The translations under genes and the position numbers were made by a program. DNA of 64,000 bases from Marinobacterium ramblicola (GTDB lineage: Bacteria; Pseudomonadota; Gammaproteobacteria; Pseudomonadales; Balneatricaceae): positions 62,001-126,000 of the forward strand of contig NZ_JAHREP010000006.1 of assembly GCF_019084545.1 (NCBI RefSeq). The letters run 5' to 3'. Positions 35,689 through 46,320 of this stretch are shown here, piece after piece (position 1 is the first letter of the stretch; every line of letters begins with the position of its first letter). The notes beneath the pieces were generated by a model. It ran no database searches. It was not told the DNA's origin and worked only from the letters and a program-made list of their open reading frames with translations.

Positions 35689-35747
35689 ATTGTATGATGA
35701 GGTCTTATCAGGCTGCTTGGAGTCTCGCACCCGACTTTTTGGGCAGG

Positions 35748-35843
35748 AAGAGGTGTTGGTGTCCGGGACCGTCGGAGGCATGGATGCCGACGCCGAGCGT
35801 ACATGGAGGTATTCACAGCGTGTCCCGGATACCAACACCTCTT
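35748..35843 (+). repeat. Intergenic structured repeat, family 1, copy B
   Basis: The core of 62 bases (35765-35826) matches copy A at 54 positions. The internal hairpin has changed from GACAT/ATGTC to GGCAT/ATGCC, a paired change. The arms AAGAGGTGTTGGT (35748) and ACCAACACCTCTT (35831) pair perfectly but are unlike those of copy A. It lies between the frc terminator and galM. Confidence 0.85.
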
Positions 35844-35918
35844 TCGGCCCGGGCACCGCGCTTGGCTATCAAGTGATTCCAATCAGTCTCTAAAAACAAT
35901 AAACATAAGGATTTCCCG

Positions 35919-36944
35919 ATGCCCACCGCATCCCCCTTCGCCGGCCATGAACCCCGCATCCTCGAGTTGCACAGCGATCTGATCCGGGCCGAATTCTGCA
36001 GCTATGGCGCCCGCCTCACGGCGCTCTATCTACGCAACCCCGACGGCAGCGAAACCAACATCGCGCTGGGCTTTCCGCAACTCGACGACTACCCCGCCCA
36101 TGACAGCTATGTCGGCGCCATCTGCGGCCGCTTTGCCAACCGTATCGCTCAAGCCCGATTCGAACTGGACGGCACACCGATCGCGCTGAGCGCCAACGAA
36201 GGGCCCAACCAACTGCACGGCGGCGCAGAGGGGTTTGACCGCCGCCACTGGGACACCCTCGCGTTCGACTATCGCTCCGTCACCTTTGCACTCACCTCGC
36301 CGGACGGCGACCAGGGCTACCCCGGCACGATGAAGATCCAGGTGACCTACCGCATCATCGACGAAGACCGGCTGCAATGCCTGATCACCGCCACCTGCGA
36401 CCGTCCTACGGTGGTCAATCTGACCAACCACGCCTACTGGAACCTGAGCGGCGACTTCAGCCGCAGCGCGGCCGATCATCTGCTGCAGATCGACGCAGAC
36501 GAGTATCTACCGGTGGATGAACAGCTGATCCCGCTGCCGGGACGCAGCTCGGTGGAGGACACGGCGTTCGATTTCAGAGAGGAAAAGTCGATTAGTGAAC
36601 GACTGGACGAAAGCGGCGGCTACGACCATAACTTCTGCCTCGACGGCGCGCGGGGCCAACTGCGCCCGGTGGCGCGGCTGACCGACCCGGAAAGCGGACG
36701 CAGCCTGAGCCTCTCCACTACCGAGGCGGGGCTGCAGTTCTACCTTGCCCGCCATTTCAGCCCGGCGCTGAGCAGTCGCGAGGGCCGACCACTGCATCCG
36801 GCCGCCGGGATCGCGCTGGAGCCGCAGACCTACCCGGACAGCCCCAACCGGCCGGATTTCCCGTCGGCGCGATTGGAGCCCGGCGAGGTGTACGAGCATC
36901 TGATCGAGTGGAAGTTCGCTCCGGGGCCGGAGCCAACCCTCTAA
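35919..36944 (+). CDS. galM: Aldose 1-epimerase (mutarotase)
   Basis: This 341-residue protein interconverts alpha and beta anomers of aldoses. The catalytic histidines are in NQLHGGAEGFDRRHW and NLTNHAYWNLSG, and the catalytic glutamate is in GIALEPQTYPDSPNRPDFP. The length is normal for GalM. AAGGA lies seven bases before the ATG. It stands alone between the frc terminator and the convergent xyl operon. Its role could be to speed anomer exchange for the sugars imported by the neighbouring systems. Confidence 0.92.
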   Translation: MPTASPFAGHEPRILELHSDLIRAEFCSYGARLTALYLRNPDGSETNIALGFPQLDDYPAHDSYVGAICGRFANRIAQARFELDGTPIALSANEGPNQLHGGAEGFDRRHWDTLAFDYRSVTFALTSPDGDQGYPGTMKIQVTYRIIDEDRLQCLITATCDRPTVVNLTNHAYWNLSGDFSRSAADHLLQIDADEYLPVDEQLIPLPGRSSVEDTAFDFREEKSISERLDESGGYDHNFCLDGARGQLRPVARLTDPESGRSLSLSTTEAGLQFYLARHFSPALSSREGRPLHPAAGIALEPQTYPDSPNRPDFPSARLEPGEVYEHLIEWKFAPGPEPTL

Positions 36945-36969
36945 AGCGTTCCGCTTCCTGACATGGTAA

Positions 36970-36995
36970 GGGGCCGCTCCGTTTGGAGCAGCCCC
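36970..36995. terminator. Bidirectional terminator-like hairpin between galM and xylH
   Basis: GGGGCCGCTCC and GGAGCAGCCCC pair with one mismatch around GTTT. The stem lies midway between two convergent gene ends, 25 bases after galM and 9 bases after xylH. There is no long T-run on either side. Confidence 0.6.
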
Positions 36996-37003
36996 GAAAC
37001 CAA

Positions 37004-38209
37004 TTACTTGCGGGTCTTGGCGTCCATCCATACCGCCAACAGCAGAATCCCGCCCTTGACGATCATCTGCCAGAAGGTCGGCACATCCAGCATACTCATG
37101 CCGTTGTCCAGACTGGCCATGATCAGCGCGCCCATGATGGCACCGAATACGCTGCCGATACCGCCGGCCAGACTGGTACCGCCGATCACACAGGCCGCGA
37201 TGGCATCGAGTTCCGCCATATTGCCCGCCGACGGAGAGCCCGCCCCCAGCCGGGAGGTCAGGATCAGCGCCGCGATCGCCACGATCAGTCCGTTGAGCCC
37301 AAACACCAGCATCTTGTTCATCTCGACGTTGACGCCAGACATCCGGGCCGCTTCGAGATTGCCGCCGATCGCATAGATCCTGCGACCAAAGGCGGTACGC
37401 CGGGAGACCAGCGTCATCACCAGGATCAGTGCCGCCATGATCAGTACCGGCGTCGGCAAGCCGCGGTACTCCTCCAGCACCCAGAGCAACCCCAGCAACG
37501 CCAATACGGTGACGCCGGCCTTTCCGTAATCGAACGCCACCGGCGCCGGTTTCAGATCATGCAGGCGCTGGGAGCCGCGTTTTTTCATCACTGACAGCAG
37601 CAGCCCCGCGCCGACCAGGATCCCGAAGCTCCAGCCCCAGCCACCGGGCAGATAGCTCTGGCCGATGCTGCTCAGGGCACCGCTGGTGGGGGCCACCGTA
37701 GAGCCGTCGGTCAAACCGACCAAGGCGCCTCGGAACGCCAGCATCCCCGCCAGCGTGACGATGAAGGAGGGTACCTTCTGATACGCCACCCACCAGCCGT
37801 TGAACAACCCCAGCAGCAGGCCAGATGCAAGGGTGATGAGGATGGTCAGCGGCAGGGGTACGCCATACCAGACATCCATGATCGCGGCGATGCCGCCGAG
37901 CAGCCCCATCATCGACCCCACCGACAGATCGATCTCGGCGGAGATGATCACGAATACCATGCCGATCGCCAGAATGCCGACGATTGCGGTCTGCCGGATC
38001 AGGTTGGAGACGTTACGGGACGAAATAAAGGAGCCATCCGTGGCGAGGGTGAAGAACACGGCAATGATCAGCAACGCCGCGACCATCACCAGCATCTGCA
38101 TCTGTGCGGTGGTCAGACGTTTCAGCATCGACACCACGGGCCCGGTACCCTGGCCTGGCGAGCGATCCCGAGACAAAGGTGCAACGGCACCCATAAGGGT
38201 TTTAATCAT
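37004..38209 (-). CDS. xylH: D-xylose ABC transporter permease
   Basis: This 401-residue CUT2 permease has at least ten membrane helices and the family motif [20 protein letters not shown] (about residues 87-106). The late motif is [20 protein letters not shown]. The large cytoplasmic loop with [20 protein letters not shown] and the overall length are typical of XylH rather than RbsC. The start overlaps the end of xylG by eight bases, so the two are translationally coupled. It is the last gene of the xyl operon. Confidence 0.93.
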   Translation of the reverse strand: MIKTLMGAVAPLSRDRSPGQGTGPVVSMLKRLTTAQMQMLVMVAALLIIAVFFTLATDGSFISSRNVSNLIRQTAIVGILAIGMVFVIISAEIDLSVGSMMGLLGGIAAIMDVWYGVPLPLTILITLASGLLLGLFNGWWVAYQKVPSFIVTLAGMLAFRGALVGLTDGSTVAPTSGALSSIGQSYLPGGWGWSFGILVGAGLLLSVMKKRGSQRLHDLKPAPVAFDYGKAGVTVLALLGLLWVLEEYRGLPTPVLIMAALILVMTLVSRRTAFGRRIYAIGGNLEAARMSGVNVEMNKMLVFGLNGLIVAIAALILTSRLGAGSPSAGNMAELDAIAACVIGGTSLAGGIGSVFGAIMGALIMASLDNGMSMLDVPTFWQMIVKGGILLLAVWMDAKTRK

Positions 38210-39734
38210 GGCTTCTTATCTCCTCGGCTATCGCGCAATCCATGATCATCTCCTGTGTCAGCCCCCGGTGGTCGAACTCGCCCTTGAGTCGCCCCTCGTG
38301 CATGACCAACACGCGGTCGCTGATCCCCAGCACCTCCGGCAGTTCCGAAGACACCATGATGATCGACATGCCCTGATTGACCAGTTCATACATCAACTTG
38401 TAGATCTCATACTTGGCGCCGACATCGATACCCCGGGTGGGCTCGTCCAGAATCAGCACCTCCGGCTCGGTCATCAGCAGTTTCGCCAGAATCACCTTCT
38501 GCTGATTGCCGCCGCTCAGGTTCTTGATCGCCAACTCCGTCGACGCGGTTTTCACCGTCAGCCGCCTGATGTAGTCCAGTACATCCACATACTCGGCCTG
38601 TTCGTTGACGCCGCTGACCCAACGGGAGTAGAAGTCCAGTTTCGACAGCGTCATATTGCGACCGACCGACATGATCGGCACGATACCGTGACGCTTGCGG
38701 TCTTCCGGCACCATGGCGATCCCCGCTCCCAGGGCTTCACGACTGTTGGTGATATTCAGCTTGCGGCCGTGCAGAGTGATATCGACGCGGGACTCCCCCT
38801 CATAGCAGCCAAACAGGCACTGCATCAGTTCGGTACGACCGGAACCGACCAACCCGGCTATACCGAGAATCTCCCCCTTGCGCAGGTTGAAGCTGATATC
38901 GTCCACCTGCGGGCGCGACGCGCCGGGCTTGCAGGCATAGGCGCGGTTGACCTCGAGGATCACATCGCCGATCGGGTGCGCTTCCCGCGGGAACAGCTGA
39001 TCAAGCTCGCGCCCCACCATCATCTGAATAATGTCGTTCTGGGTCAGCGAGTCCGCGTCGCAGGTGCCGATCAGTTCACCGTCGCGGATCACCGTGACCC
39101 GGTCCGACAGCGCCAGCACTTCGTTGAGCTTGTGCGAGATATAGACGCAGCTGATCCCCTCCCGGCGCAGTTGGCGAACGATCTCCAGCAGCAGCTCGAT
39201 CTCCCGTTCGGTCAACGAGGAGGTGGGTTCATCGAGAATCAACAGCCTGGCGTTCTTGTTCAGCGCCTTGGCGATCTCCACCAACTGCTGCTGACCGACG
39301 CCCAGCTCCTTCAGCGGAGTGTCCGGATTGATATCCAGTTGCACCCGCTTCAGCAGCTCCTGCGTCCGCTTGAACATCGCTTCGGTGTTCAATCTTCCCC
39401 AGTGCGTGATCTCGTTGCCGAGGAAGATGTTCTCCAACACCGTCATCTCCTTCACCAGCGCCAGCTCCTGGTGAATGATGGCGATACCGACCGCTTCGCT
39501 GTCGCGTATCCCCTTTGCCTCCAGATGGCGACCGTCGAAGATGATCTCGCCGCTGTAGCTGCCGTGGGGCCATACGCCGCTGACCACCTTCATCAAGGTC
39601 GATTTCCCGGAGCCGTTCTCGCCGCACAGCGAGACCACCTCGCCCGGCTTGACCGTCAGCGTCACCCCGTTCAGCGCCTTGACGCCGGAGAACTCCTTGA
39701 CGATGTTGCGCAATTCGAGCAAAAACTCACTCAT
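38202..39734 (-). CDS. xylG: D-xylose ABC transporter ATP-binding protein
   Basis: This 510-residue protein has two ABC domains. The N-terminal one has Walker [10 protein letters not shown] and signature [15 protein letters not shown]. The C-terminal one has the altered P-loop [12 protein letters not shown] and signature [15 protein letters not shown]. Both show Walker B aspartate-glutamate ([21 protein letters not shown]). ATG 39734 is chosen for GAGG seven bases upstream; the frame continues nine codons further. It follows xylF after a hairpin-containing gap. Confidence 0.95.
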   Translation of the reverse strand: MSEFLLELRNIVKEFSGVKALNGVTLTVKPGEVVSLCGENGSGKSTLMKVVSGVWPHGSYSGEIIFDGRHLEAKGIRDSEAVGIAIIHQELALVKEMTVLENIFLGNEITHWGRLNTEAMFKRTQELLKRVQLDINPDTPLKELGVGQQQLVEIAKALNKNARLLILDEPTSSLTEREIELLLEIVRQLRREGISCVYISHKLNEVLALSDRVTVIRDGELIGTCDADSLTQNDIIQMMVGRELDQLFPREAHPIGDVILEVNRAYACKPGASRPQVDDISFNLRKGEILGIAGLVGSGRTELMQCLFGCYEGESRVDITLHGRKLNITNSREALGAGIAMVPEDRKRHGIVPIMSVGRNMTLSKLDFYSRWVSGVNEQAEYVDVLDYIRRLTVKTASTELAIKNLSGGNQQKVILAKLLMTEPEVLILDEPTRGIDVGAKYEIYKLMYELVNQGMSIIMVSSELPEVLGISDRVLVMHEGRLKGEFDHRGLTQEMIMDCAIAEEIRSHD

Positions 39735-39766
39735 AGCTACCTCAAACTTCAAGCCAATCAAGGCGC

Positions 39767-39817
39767 GTCTCCGCCGTCTGCCCGGCAGCCAGGCTGCATC
39801 AAGAGTACGGCGGAGAC
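39767..39817 (-). terminator. Intercistronic stem-loop between xylF and xylG
   Basis: GTCTCCGCCGT (39767-39777) pairs perfectly with ACGGCGGAGAC (39807-39817), an 11-bp stem. A second short stem GCAGCC/GGCTGC lies within the loop. It lies 20 bases after the xylF stop. It is likely to reduce read-through and to protect the xylF message. Confidence 0.7.
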
Positions 39818-39836
39818 TTTTCTTTCAGCTCAAGCC

Positions 39837-40841
39837 TTATTGATAGACAGAGTCGTGCGTGTGGTAGCCATCGGCGATAACGGTCTCGTCGATATTGCTC
39901 TTGTCGACCGCGATCGGGTCCAGCAGATAGGCGGGAACATCGGTAAAGCCGTTATTCAGAACCTGCTCGGTCTTGATCGGCTCGTCATTGGCCAGTTTGA
40001 CCGCCAGTTCGGCACTGGCGCTCGCCAGCTTGGAGATAGGCTTGTAGACGGTCATGGTCTGCTCACCCTTGATGATACGGCGAGCTGCGGCCAGATCGGC
40101 GTCCTGACCCGAGATGGCCACCTTGCCGACCAGCCCCTGGGACCCGAGCGCCCGAACCGCGCCACCGGCAGTACCGTCGTTGGAGGCCACGACCGCATCG
40201 ATATGGTTGTCGTTGGCGGTCAGACCGTTCTCCATGATCTTCATCGCCTCTTCCGGCATCCAGTCCTTGGCCCACTGGTCACCGACAATGACGATATCGC
40301 CACGGTCGATCGCCGGCTGCAGCACGTTCATCTGCCCTTGACGGAACATCTTGGCGTTGTTGTCGGTGGGCGAACCGCCGATCAGGAAGTAGTTGCCCTT
40401 GGGCACGCGCTTGATCAGTGCCTCGGACTGCATCTCGCCGACGCGCACGTTGTCGAATGAGACATAGAGGTCGATATCGGCGTTCTTGATCAGACGATCA
40501 TAGGCCAGAATCTTGATCCCTTCGCGCTTGGCTTCCGCCAGCGCGTTGCCGAGCACCTCGCCGTTCTGGGGCACGATCACCAATACATCGACGCCACGGG
40601 AGATCATGTTCTCGATCTGGCCGATCTGCGTCTGTTCGCTGCCGTTGGCCGACTGCACATAGACCTCGGCACCCAGCTCCTTGGCTTTCTTCTCGAACAG
40701 ATTCTGGTCACGTTGCCAGCGTTCGATTCTAAGGTCCGCCATCAACAGACCGATTTTTGGCGCCGCCTGAGCCAGAGAACTGGACAGGGCAGCAACGGAG
40801 GTCATCAGGGCCAGGCCCAGGGTCAACACTTTTTTCATCAT
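39837..40841 (-). CDS. xylF: D-xylose-binding periplasmic protein
   Basis: This is a 334-residue secreted protein. The start is ATG 40841 with GAGGAG five bases upstream; the open frame continues upstream but without support. The signal peptide MMKKVLTLGLALMTSVAALS ends near AQA. The mature protein has PKIGLLMADLRIERWQRDQN, VYVQSANGSEQTQIGQIENM and GGSPTDNNAKMFRQGQMNVL, all typical of XylF. It is followed by the ATPase and permease genes xylG and xylH. Confidence 0.95.
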   Translation of the reverse strand: MMKKVLTLGLALMTSVAALSSSLAQAAPKIGLLMADLRIERWQRDQNLFEKKAKELGAEVYVQSANGSEQTQIGQIENMISRGVDVLVIVPQNGEVLGNALAEAKREGIKILAYDRLIKNADIDLYVSFDNVRVGEMQSEALIKRVPKGNYFLIGGSPTDNNAKMFRQGQMNVLQPAIDRGDIVIVGDQWAKDWMPEEAMKIMENGLTANDNHIDAVVASNDGTAGGAVRALGSQGLVGKVAISGQDADLAAARRIIKGEQTMTVYKPISKLASASAELAVKLANDEPIKTEQVLNNGFTDVPAYLLDPIAVDKSNIDETVIADGYHTHDSVYQ

Positions 40842-40971
40842 AAAGCTCCTCGTTATTTTTCTAGGTAGAGCGGTCATCTCTGACTCATTACACAGTGGCC
40901 GTTTTGGCGCTTCAATTACGTTATTTAATCTCCCTTTTTCTTTTTTTATGTTCAGGATGAACTGCCACAAC

Positions 40972-42462
40972 TCAAGAGCAGTGAATCCGCGCCAACTGCG
41001 CTCGGTACTCCGCATAGACACCCCGGTACTGCGCCACCGCACCGGGTTGGGGCAGTGCCAAAGAGCGCTCGTCCAGCTTGACGAAGCGCTCGCAGAGTTC
41101 CGCCAGCGAAGCGCTCGAGCCGCTCATCGCCTCCACACACCAGGCGGCCTGAATGGCGCCACCGAGCGCCGCGGACTCGCCAATGACGGGGCAGATCACC
41201 TCGGCATCCATGATGTCGGCGACGATCTGCCGCCAAAGCACGCTGTTGGCACCGCCCCCGATCAGACGGATCTGACGGCTTTCGATACCCGACTCCCGCA
41301 GCAGGTCCAGGCCATATTTCAATCCAAAGGTGGTGCCCTCTATCGCCGCCCGGCACAGATTGCCCGGTGTCAGATTGTGCATCTGCAACCCCAGGAAGCT
41401 GCCTTTCGCCAGAGGCAGGGCGGGCACCCGTTCACCGTTCAGGAACGGCAGCATGGTAATGCCGGCCGACCCGATCGGCGCTTCGGCGGCGGCGCTGTTG
41501 AACCGCGCCAGATCGTAGCCGAACAGCTGACGCACCTGGTTGATCACACCGGTAAGATTCATCGTGCAGACCAACGGTAGCCAGCCGTTGTTCGAAGAGC
41601 AGAACGGCGCCACCGACGGATTGGGGTTTAACGGCGCCTGGCTGGAATAGGCATACAGCGCGCCGGATGTACCCAGGCTCAGGGTCACGATACCGTCCTG
41701 GATGTTGCCGGTACCGATCGCCCCCATCATATTGTCCCCGCCACCACTTGAGACGATCACCTCCTTGGAGAGACCGAGCAGTTCGGCGATATCGGCCCGC
41801 ACCCTGCCGACCGGCCGGTCGGATTCGATCAAGCGCGGCAACGCCTTGGCCAGACGCCCGCTCTCATCGATCAGATCCAGTACCTCGGGCGCCCACTGCC
41901 GCGTGCGGATATCGAAATAGCCGGTGCCGGATGCGTCCCCGTATTCGGTCACCCGCTCACCGGTGAGCCAGTAGTTGAGGTAGTCGTGCGGCAGCAATAG
42001 GGTTGCGATGCGCTGAAAATGCTCCGGTTCATGGCGCTTGACCCAAAGCAGCTTCGACAGGGTATAGCCCGTCGCAACAACCAGACCCAAACGCTCGATA
42101 CACCCCTTCTCGCCGCCGAGCAGGGTTATCAACTCGGCATTCTCGGCGGCGGTCTCGGTATCGCACCAGAGCTTGGCCGGTCGGATAACCGCTCCCTGGT
42201 CGTCCAGCAACACCATCCCGTGTTGCTGTCCGGAGATGCCGATACCACGAATGGCGCGGCTATCACCGCCGAATTGACCGAGCGCGCTGCGATACGCCTT
42301 CAGGAATGCCTCGATCCACCAGGCCGGGTGTTGTTCGCGCCGCCCATTGGCGTCGCTGATCAACTCGTGGGGGGCATACCCCTCCCCGCAAATAACACCC
42401 GACCGGGAATCCAGTAGAACAACCTTGGTACCCTGCGTACCGCAGTCAACGCCCATATACAT
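40972..42462 (-). CDS. xylB: Xylulokinase
   Basis: The enzyme phosphorylates D-xylulose to xylulose 5-phosphate. The 496-residue FGGY-family protein has the N-terminal phosphate loop MYMGVDCGTQGTKVVLLD, ISGQQHGMVLLD near residue 78, and the C-terminal nucleotide segment IRLIGGGANSVLWRQIVADI. GGAGGGAG lies upstream of the ATG. It is the third gene of the xylA-tal-xylB-xylFGH operon, with 130 bp before xylF that may contain a separate promoter. Confidence 0.95.
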   Translation of the reverse strand: MYMGVDCGTQGTKVVLLDSRSGVICGEGYAPHELISDANGRREQHPAWWIEAFLKAYRSALGQFGGDSRAIRGIGISGQQHGMVLLDDQGAVIRPAKLWCDTETAAENAELITLLGGEKGCIERLGLVVATGYTLSKLLWVKRHEPEHFQRIATLLLPHDYLNYWLTGERVTEYGDASGTGYFDIRTRQWAPEVLDLIDESGRLAKALPRLIESDRPVGRVRADIAELLGLSKEVIVSSGGGDNMMGAIGTGNIQDGIVTLSLGTSGALYAYSSQAPLNPNPSVAPFCSSNNGWLPLVCTMNLTGVINQVRQLFGYDLARFNSAAAEAPIGSAGITMLPFLNGERVPALPLAKGSFLGLQMHNLTPGNLCRAAIEGTTFGLKYGLDLLRESGIESRQIRLIGGGANSVLWRQIVADIMDAEVICPVIGESAALGGAIQAAWCVEAMSGSSASLAELCERFVKLDERSLALPQPGAVAQYRGVYAEYRAQLARIHCS

Positions 42463-42519
42463 GGTCAGACTCTCCCTCCAATGCTGCCGGCCTTCGACTA
42501 CACCGGGTTTTACCGTGCG

Positions 42520-43479
42520 TCATGAAAGCCCTTGCAGCCTATCGAGTAATAGCGCTTCAAGTTTCAGTTGGTCTGCTTCGAAACCCCGAATGCCTTCGGC
42601 CAGCTTTTCCGTTGCCATGGCATCCTCGTTCATCAACCAACGGAATTCGGATTCGCCAAGGGGTTCGGCCGGTATTAATGGCGGGGTCGGGCTGTTCACC
42701 TGTATCGGCGATAACACACCGTCGGTGGCCGACAACTGTTCCAATAGAGCCGGACTGATCGTCAGGCGATCACAACCGCATAGGGCCGTTATCTCGCCGA
42801 TATTACGAAAGCTCGCCCCCATCACGATGGTCGGGTAATTGTGCTCTCTGAAATACTCATAAATTTTCCGGACCGATATCACGCCGGGCTCCCTGTCCGG
42901 CTCATACCGAACATCGGGTTCATTTTTCCGATGCCAGTCGAGAATCCGTCCGACGAACGGTGAGATCAGCCACACCCCGGCCTCCGCACATGCACGCGCC
43001 TGAGCAAAACTGAAGATCAGCGTCAGATTGCAGCCGATACCCTCACGCTCCAGCACCTCGGCGGCCTTGATCCCCTCCCAGGTTGCGGCGAGCTTTATCA
43101 GCACACGGCTCCGGTCCACACCGGCCTCTTCGTACAGCCGGATAAGCCCTCTTGCCTTGTCGACGCTTGCTTCGGTATCGAACGACAGACGCGCGTTGAC
43201 TTCGGTGGATACCCGACCGGGTATCCGCTCGAGAATCTCCCGCCCCATCGCAACGATCAATCTATCGCAGAGTTCATCGAGGGTTTTATCGGCTCCCTTT
43301 TTCGCTTCCGATAATATTTGTTTGATTACCGCATCGTATTTACCGGAACTAACTGCCTGCAGTATCAATGACGGATTGGTTGTGGCATCTTCCGGTGAAA
43401 ACCTTTTGATCGAATCAAGATCACCGGTATCGGCGACAACGACGCTGTAACGTTTTAACTCTTCCAACAAGGTAGGCAT
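42520..43479 (-). CDS. tal: Transaldolase
   Basis: This 319-residue enzyme of the pentose phosphate pathway transfers a dihydroxyacetone unit. The Schiff-base lysine is in RVLIKLAATWEGIKAAE (about residue 132). The signature DATTNPSLIL is at residue 31 and MGASFRNIGEI near residue 226. The length and motifs match the TalB subfamily. Its position between xylA and xylB shows that xylose carbon is sent to the non-oxidative pentose phosphate route. Transketolase is not in the window. Confidence 0.94.
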   Translation of the reverse strand: MPTLLEELKRYSVVVADTGDLDSIKRFSPEDATTNPSLILQAVSSGKYDAVIKQILSEAKKGADKTLDELCDRLIVAMGREILERIPGRVSTEVNARLSFDTEASVDKARGLIRLYEEAGVDRSRVLIKLAATWEGIKAAEVLEREGIGCNLTLIFSFAQARACAEAGVWLISPFVGRILDWHRKNEPDVRYEPDREPGVISVRKIYEYFREHNYPTIVMGASFRNIGEITALCGCDRLTISPALLEQLSATDGVLSPIQVNSPTPPLIPAEPLGESEFRWLMNEDAMATEKLAEGIRGFEADQLKLEALLLDRLQGLS

Positions 43480-43533
43480 GACATATAATCGGGTAGAACT
43501 TCGACAAAATAACCGAAGTTCATCCCTTGTCCT

Positions 43534-44850
43534 TTAATAGATAATACGATTGACCAGGTTTTCCAGATACTCCTGCTGCCCTGAAACAGGCTGCGGCTTG
43601 AGATCGTTGTCCACCACATACCGTTGCAGGTCGGCCAGTGACAGCTCGCCCTGCAGGATCTTTTGCCCAAATCCGCTTTTCCAGCCCGCATAGCGGCGTT
43701 CCACCAGCTCCGACAACCGATCGTTCTCCACCATTGCAGCCGCACGCTTGAGCGACAGCGCCAGTACGTCCATGCCGCCGATATGGCCATGCAGCATGTC
43801 GTCGGGATCGGTGCTCATTCGGCGCAGGCGTGCGTCGAAGTTGAAGCCGCCGTTGACGAAGCCACCCGCTTTCAGTATTTCGTACATCACCAGGGTGTTT
43901 TCCTCGACGCTGTTCGGGAACTGATCGGTGTCCCAGCCCAGTTGCGCGTCGCCGCGGTTGGCATCGATGGAGCCGAAAATACCGAGTGAGATAGCGGTCG
44001 CGATCTCATGGTGAAAGGAGTGACCGGCCAGGGTGGCATGGTTGGCTTCGATATTGACCTTGATCTCGTTCTCCAGGCCAAACTGTTTCAGGAAGCCGTA
44101 CACGGTTGCACTGTCATAGTCGTACTGGTGCTTGGTCGGCTCTTGCGGCTTGGGTTCGATCAGGATCGTGCCTTCGAAGCCGATCTTGTATTTGTGCTCG
44201 ACCACCATCTGCATGAAACGGCCGAGCTGCTCGCGCTCCTGGCGCAGGTCGGTATTCAGCAGCGTCTCATACCCCTCGCGGCCACCCCAGAGCACATAGT
44301 TGGCACCGCCCAGACGCCGGGTCGCCCCCATCGCCGCACAGACCTGCGTTGCCGCGTAGGCGAAGATCTCCGGGTTCGGGTTGCTGGCTGCACCGGCCAT
44401 ATAGCGGCGATTGGAAAAGCAGTTGGCGGTGCCCCACAGGAGCTTGACGCCGCTCTCCTCCTGTTTCGCGGCCAACACCTCCTCCATCCGTGCAAAACGC
44501 TCGAGGTACTCCTTGACGGAACCGCCCTCCGGAAACAGGTCCACGTCGTGGAAGCAGTAGTAGGGGATGTTCAGTTTCCTGAAGAACTCAAATGCGACAT
44601 CGGCCTTCAGCAGCGCCATCTCCATCTCGTCCCCCGGCTGCTGCCAGGGACGCTCGAACGTTCCCTGCCCGAACACATCCGACCCGTTCCAGACAAAATT
44701 GTGCCAATAGCATGCCGCCATGCGCAGGTGATCTTTCATGGTTTTACCCAGAATCACCTGATCGGGGTTATAGTGGCGGAATGAGAAAGGGTTATCGCTT
44801 TCAGGACCTTCATACTTGACTCGATCTATATCTCTAAAATAAGCAGCCAT
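43534..44850 (-). CDS. xylA: Xylose isomerase
   Basis: This 438-residue cytoplasmic enzyme converts D-xylose to D-xylulose with two divalent metals. The catalytic histidine region is [14 protein letters not shown] and metal ligands are in [34 protein letters not shown] and [17 protein letters not shown]. The length fits the class II enzymes of proteobacteria. ATG 44850 has GAGG six bases upstream. It is the first gene of the xyl operon, divergent from xylR. Confidence 0.97.
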   Translation of the reverse strand: MAAYFRDIDRVKYEGPESDNPFSFRHYNPDQVILGKTMKDHLRMAACYWHNFVWNGSDVFGQGTFERPWQQPGDEMEMALLKADVAFEFFRKLNIPYYCFHDVDLFPEGGSVKEYLERFARMEEVLAAKQEESGVKLLWGTANCFSNRRYMAGAASNPNPEIFAYAATQVCAAMGATRRLGGANYVLWGGREGYETLLNTDLRQEREQLGRFMQMVVEHKYKIGFEGTILIEPKPQEPTKHQYDYDSATVYGFLKQFGLENEIKVNIEANHATLAGHSFHHEIATAISLGIFGSIDANRGDAQLGWDTDQFPNSVEENTLVMYEILKAGGFVNGGFNFDARLRRMSTDPDDMLHGHIGGMDVLALSLKRAAAMVENDRLSELVERRYAGWKSGFGQKILQGELSLADLQRYVVDNDLKPQPVSGQQEYLENLVNRIIY

Positions 44851-45126
44851 ACTCGCCTCATTTATATTTATATTGCGATGACATGTTGGGTCGTCGGTCC
44901 GATACCGGGCCGGTTTCAACAGATTTCCATGCTTTGAATCATTATTGCGAGATATGAAAAAGCGCCGCAATTGCGGTTTTTTGGAAAGGTGTTATGAAAT
45001 TTTCCCGCACTGCGCGGGCGGGTGGATTCATTCGGCCATCGACGACTGGTACACTGCTATCGAGCGCATGGATCGATCGGACAGCCGAATCGATCAGAAC
45101 CGCATTGCACGGTTTCAAGAAGTGAT
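44851..45126. promoter_or_regulatory. Divergent xylA-xylR control region
   Basis: The 276-bp spacer should hold the xylA and xylR promoters. Two direct repeats, TATGAAA (44953-44959) and TATGAAA (44993-44999), are each followed five bases later by a CCGCA half-site and lie 40 bp apart, about four helical turns. XylR binds direct repeats in E. coli, so these are candidate operators. CCGCAATTGCGG followed by six T (44965-44982) also resembles a small terminator on the plus strand, which could attenuate transcription into xylR. Confidence 0.5.
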
Positions 45127-46305
45127 ATGAATAACAACACCTACAGAATAACGCTGTTATTCAATGCCAACAAAGTATACGACCGCCAGATCATCCAGGG
45201 GATCGGCGAATATATTCAGGCATCTCAGAGTGCATGGGATATATTTCTCGAAGAGGATTTCCTTTGTCGCATCGATCACATCAAGGAGTGGATGGGCGAC
45301 GGCGTCATTGCCGACTTCGACGACCCGGAGATAGCGGAAGCGCTGAAGGATATCGGCGCCCCGGTGATAGGGATAGGCGGTTCATACATGGATGAAGCCG
45401 ACTACCCCCATGTACCCTATGTCGCGACCGACAATCAGTCGCTGGTACGCGAAGCATACCAACATCTGAAACACAAGGGGCTCGAGCATTTCGCCTGCTA
45501 TGGGCTGCCGCCCAGCCCTAAAAAAAGATGGGCGCAAGAGCGGGAGAAGGAGTTTTCCCGTCTGGTGGCGAAGGATGGCTATGAGTGCAGGATTTTCGAA
45601 GGCGGAGAAACCAGCCCCGAGACCTGGCAGGAGGATATGGACCGCCTCGCCGAATGGCTGAAGGCTCTGCCGAAACCGATCGGCATCATCTCGGTCACCG
45701 ATTCGCGGGCTCGACACGTGCTACAAGTGTGCGAACATCTGGGTCTTCTGGTGCCGGACAGTGTCTCAGTGATCGGGATCGATAACGAGGAGTTGACCCG
45801 ACATTTGACCCGGGTGCCGCTGAGTTCGGTCGGCCAGGGGTGTCGCGCGATGGGGTATCATGCGGCCAAGCTGCTCCATCAGGCGCTTCAGGGCGCCGAG
45901 CTACGCTCGGTACGCAAGCTGATCCCGCCGACCGGCGTTATCGAGCGTCAGTCCACCGACTTCAAGGCTTTGAAAGACCCTGTCGTGATCCAGGCGATGC
46001 ACTTTATTCGCCTCAATGCCTGCAAGGGGATAAAGGTGGATCAGGTCAGCGATCACATCGGCGTATCACGCTCCAGTCTGGAACGACGGTTTCGGCAGGA
46101 GCGCAAGCAGACGGTTCACGACGAGATACATCTCACCAAGTTTGAACGGGCGACGACGCTTATCACCACCACCGAGTTACCGATCGCCGAAATTGCCGGC
46201 CTATGCGGATACCCGTCGGTTCACTACCTGTACAACGTGTTTCGCAAGCACTTGAATATGACGCCAAAGGATTATCGCATCAGCCAATTGAATATTGCCG
46301 AGTAA
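45127..46305 (+). CDS. xylR: Xylose operon regulator, AraC family
   Basis: The 392-residue protein has the same length as E. coli XylR. The N-terminal sensor has the periplasmic-binding/LacI-like fold (MNNNTYRITLLFNANKVYDR, then VSVIGIDNEELTRHLTRVPL). The C-terminal AraC-type DNA-binding domain has two helix-turn-helix units (VDQVSDHIGVSRSSLERRFR and IAEIAGLCGYPSVHYLYNVF). The start is ATG 45127. It is divergent from xylA and is expected to activate the xyl operon on binding xylose. Confidence 0.94.
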   Translation: MNNNTYRITLLFNANKVYDRQIIQGIGEYIQASQSAWDIFLEEDFLCRIDHIKEWMGDGVIADFDDPEIAEALKDIGAPVIGIGGSYMDEADYPHVPYVATDNQSLVREAYQHLKHKGLEHFACYGLPPSPKKRWAQEREKEFSRLVAKDGYECRIFEGGETSPETWQEDMDRLAEWLKALPKPIGIISVTDSRARHVLQVCEHLGLLVPDSVSVIGIDNEELTRHLTRVPLSSVGQGCRAMGYHAAKLLHQALQGAELRSVRKLIPPTGVIERQSTDFKALKDPVVIQAMHFIRLNACKGIKVDQVSDHIGVSRSSLERRFRQERKQTVHDEIHLTKFERATTLITTTELPIAEIAGLCGYPSVHYLYNVFRKHLNMTPKDYRISQLNIAE

Positions 46306-46320
46306 CTTTAGAGGGCGAGG

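Noticed and set aside
37800-40460. 886-residue plus-strand open frame across xylH, xylG and xylF
   Set aside because: It crosses three well-supported genes and an intercistronic hairpin on the other strand and has no recognisable domain.
45022-45126. Upstream extension of xylR to an ATG at 45022
   Set aside because: The 35 extra residues are unlike XylR proteins and lie in the promoter region. ATG 45127 gives the usual 392-residue length.
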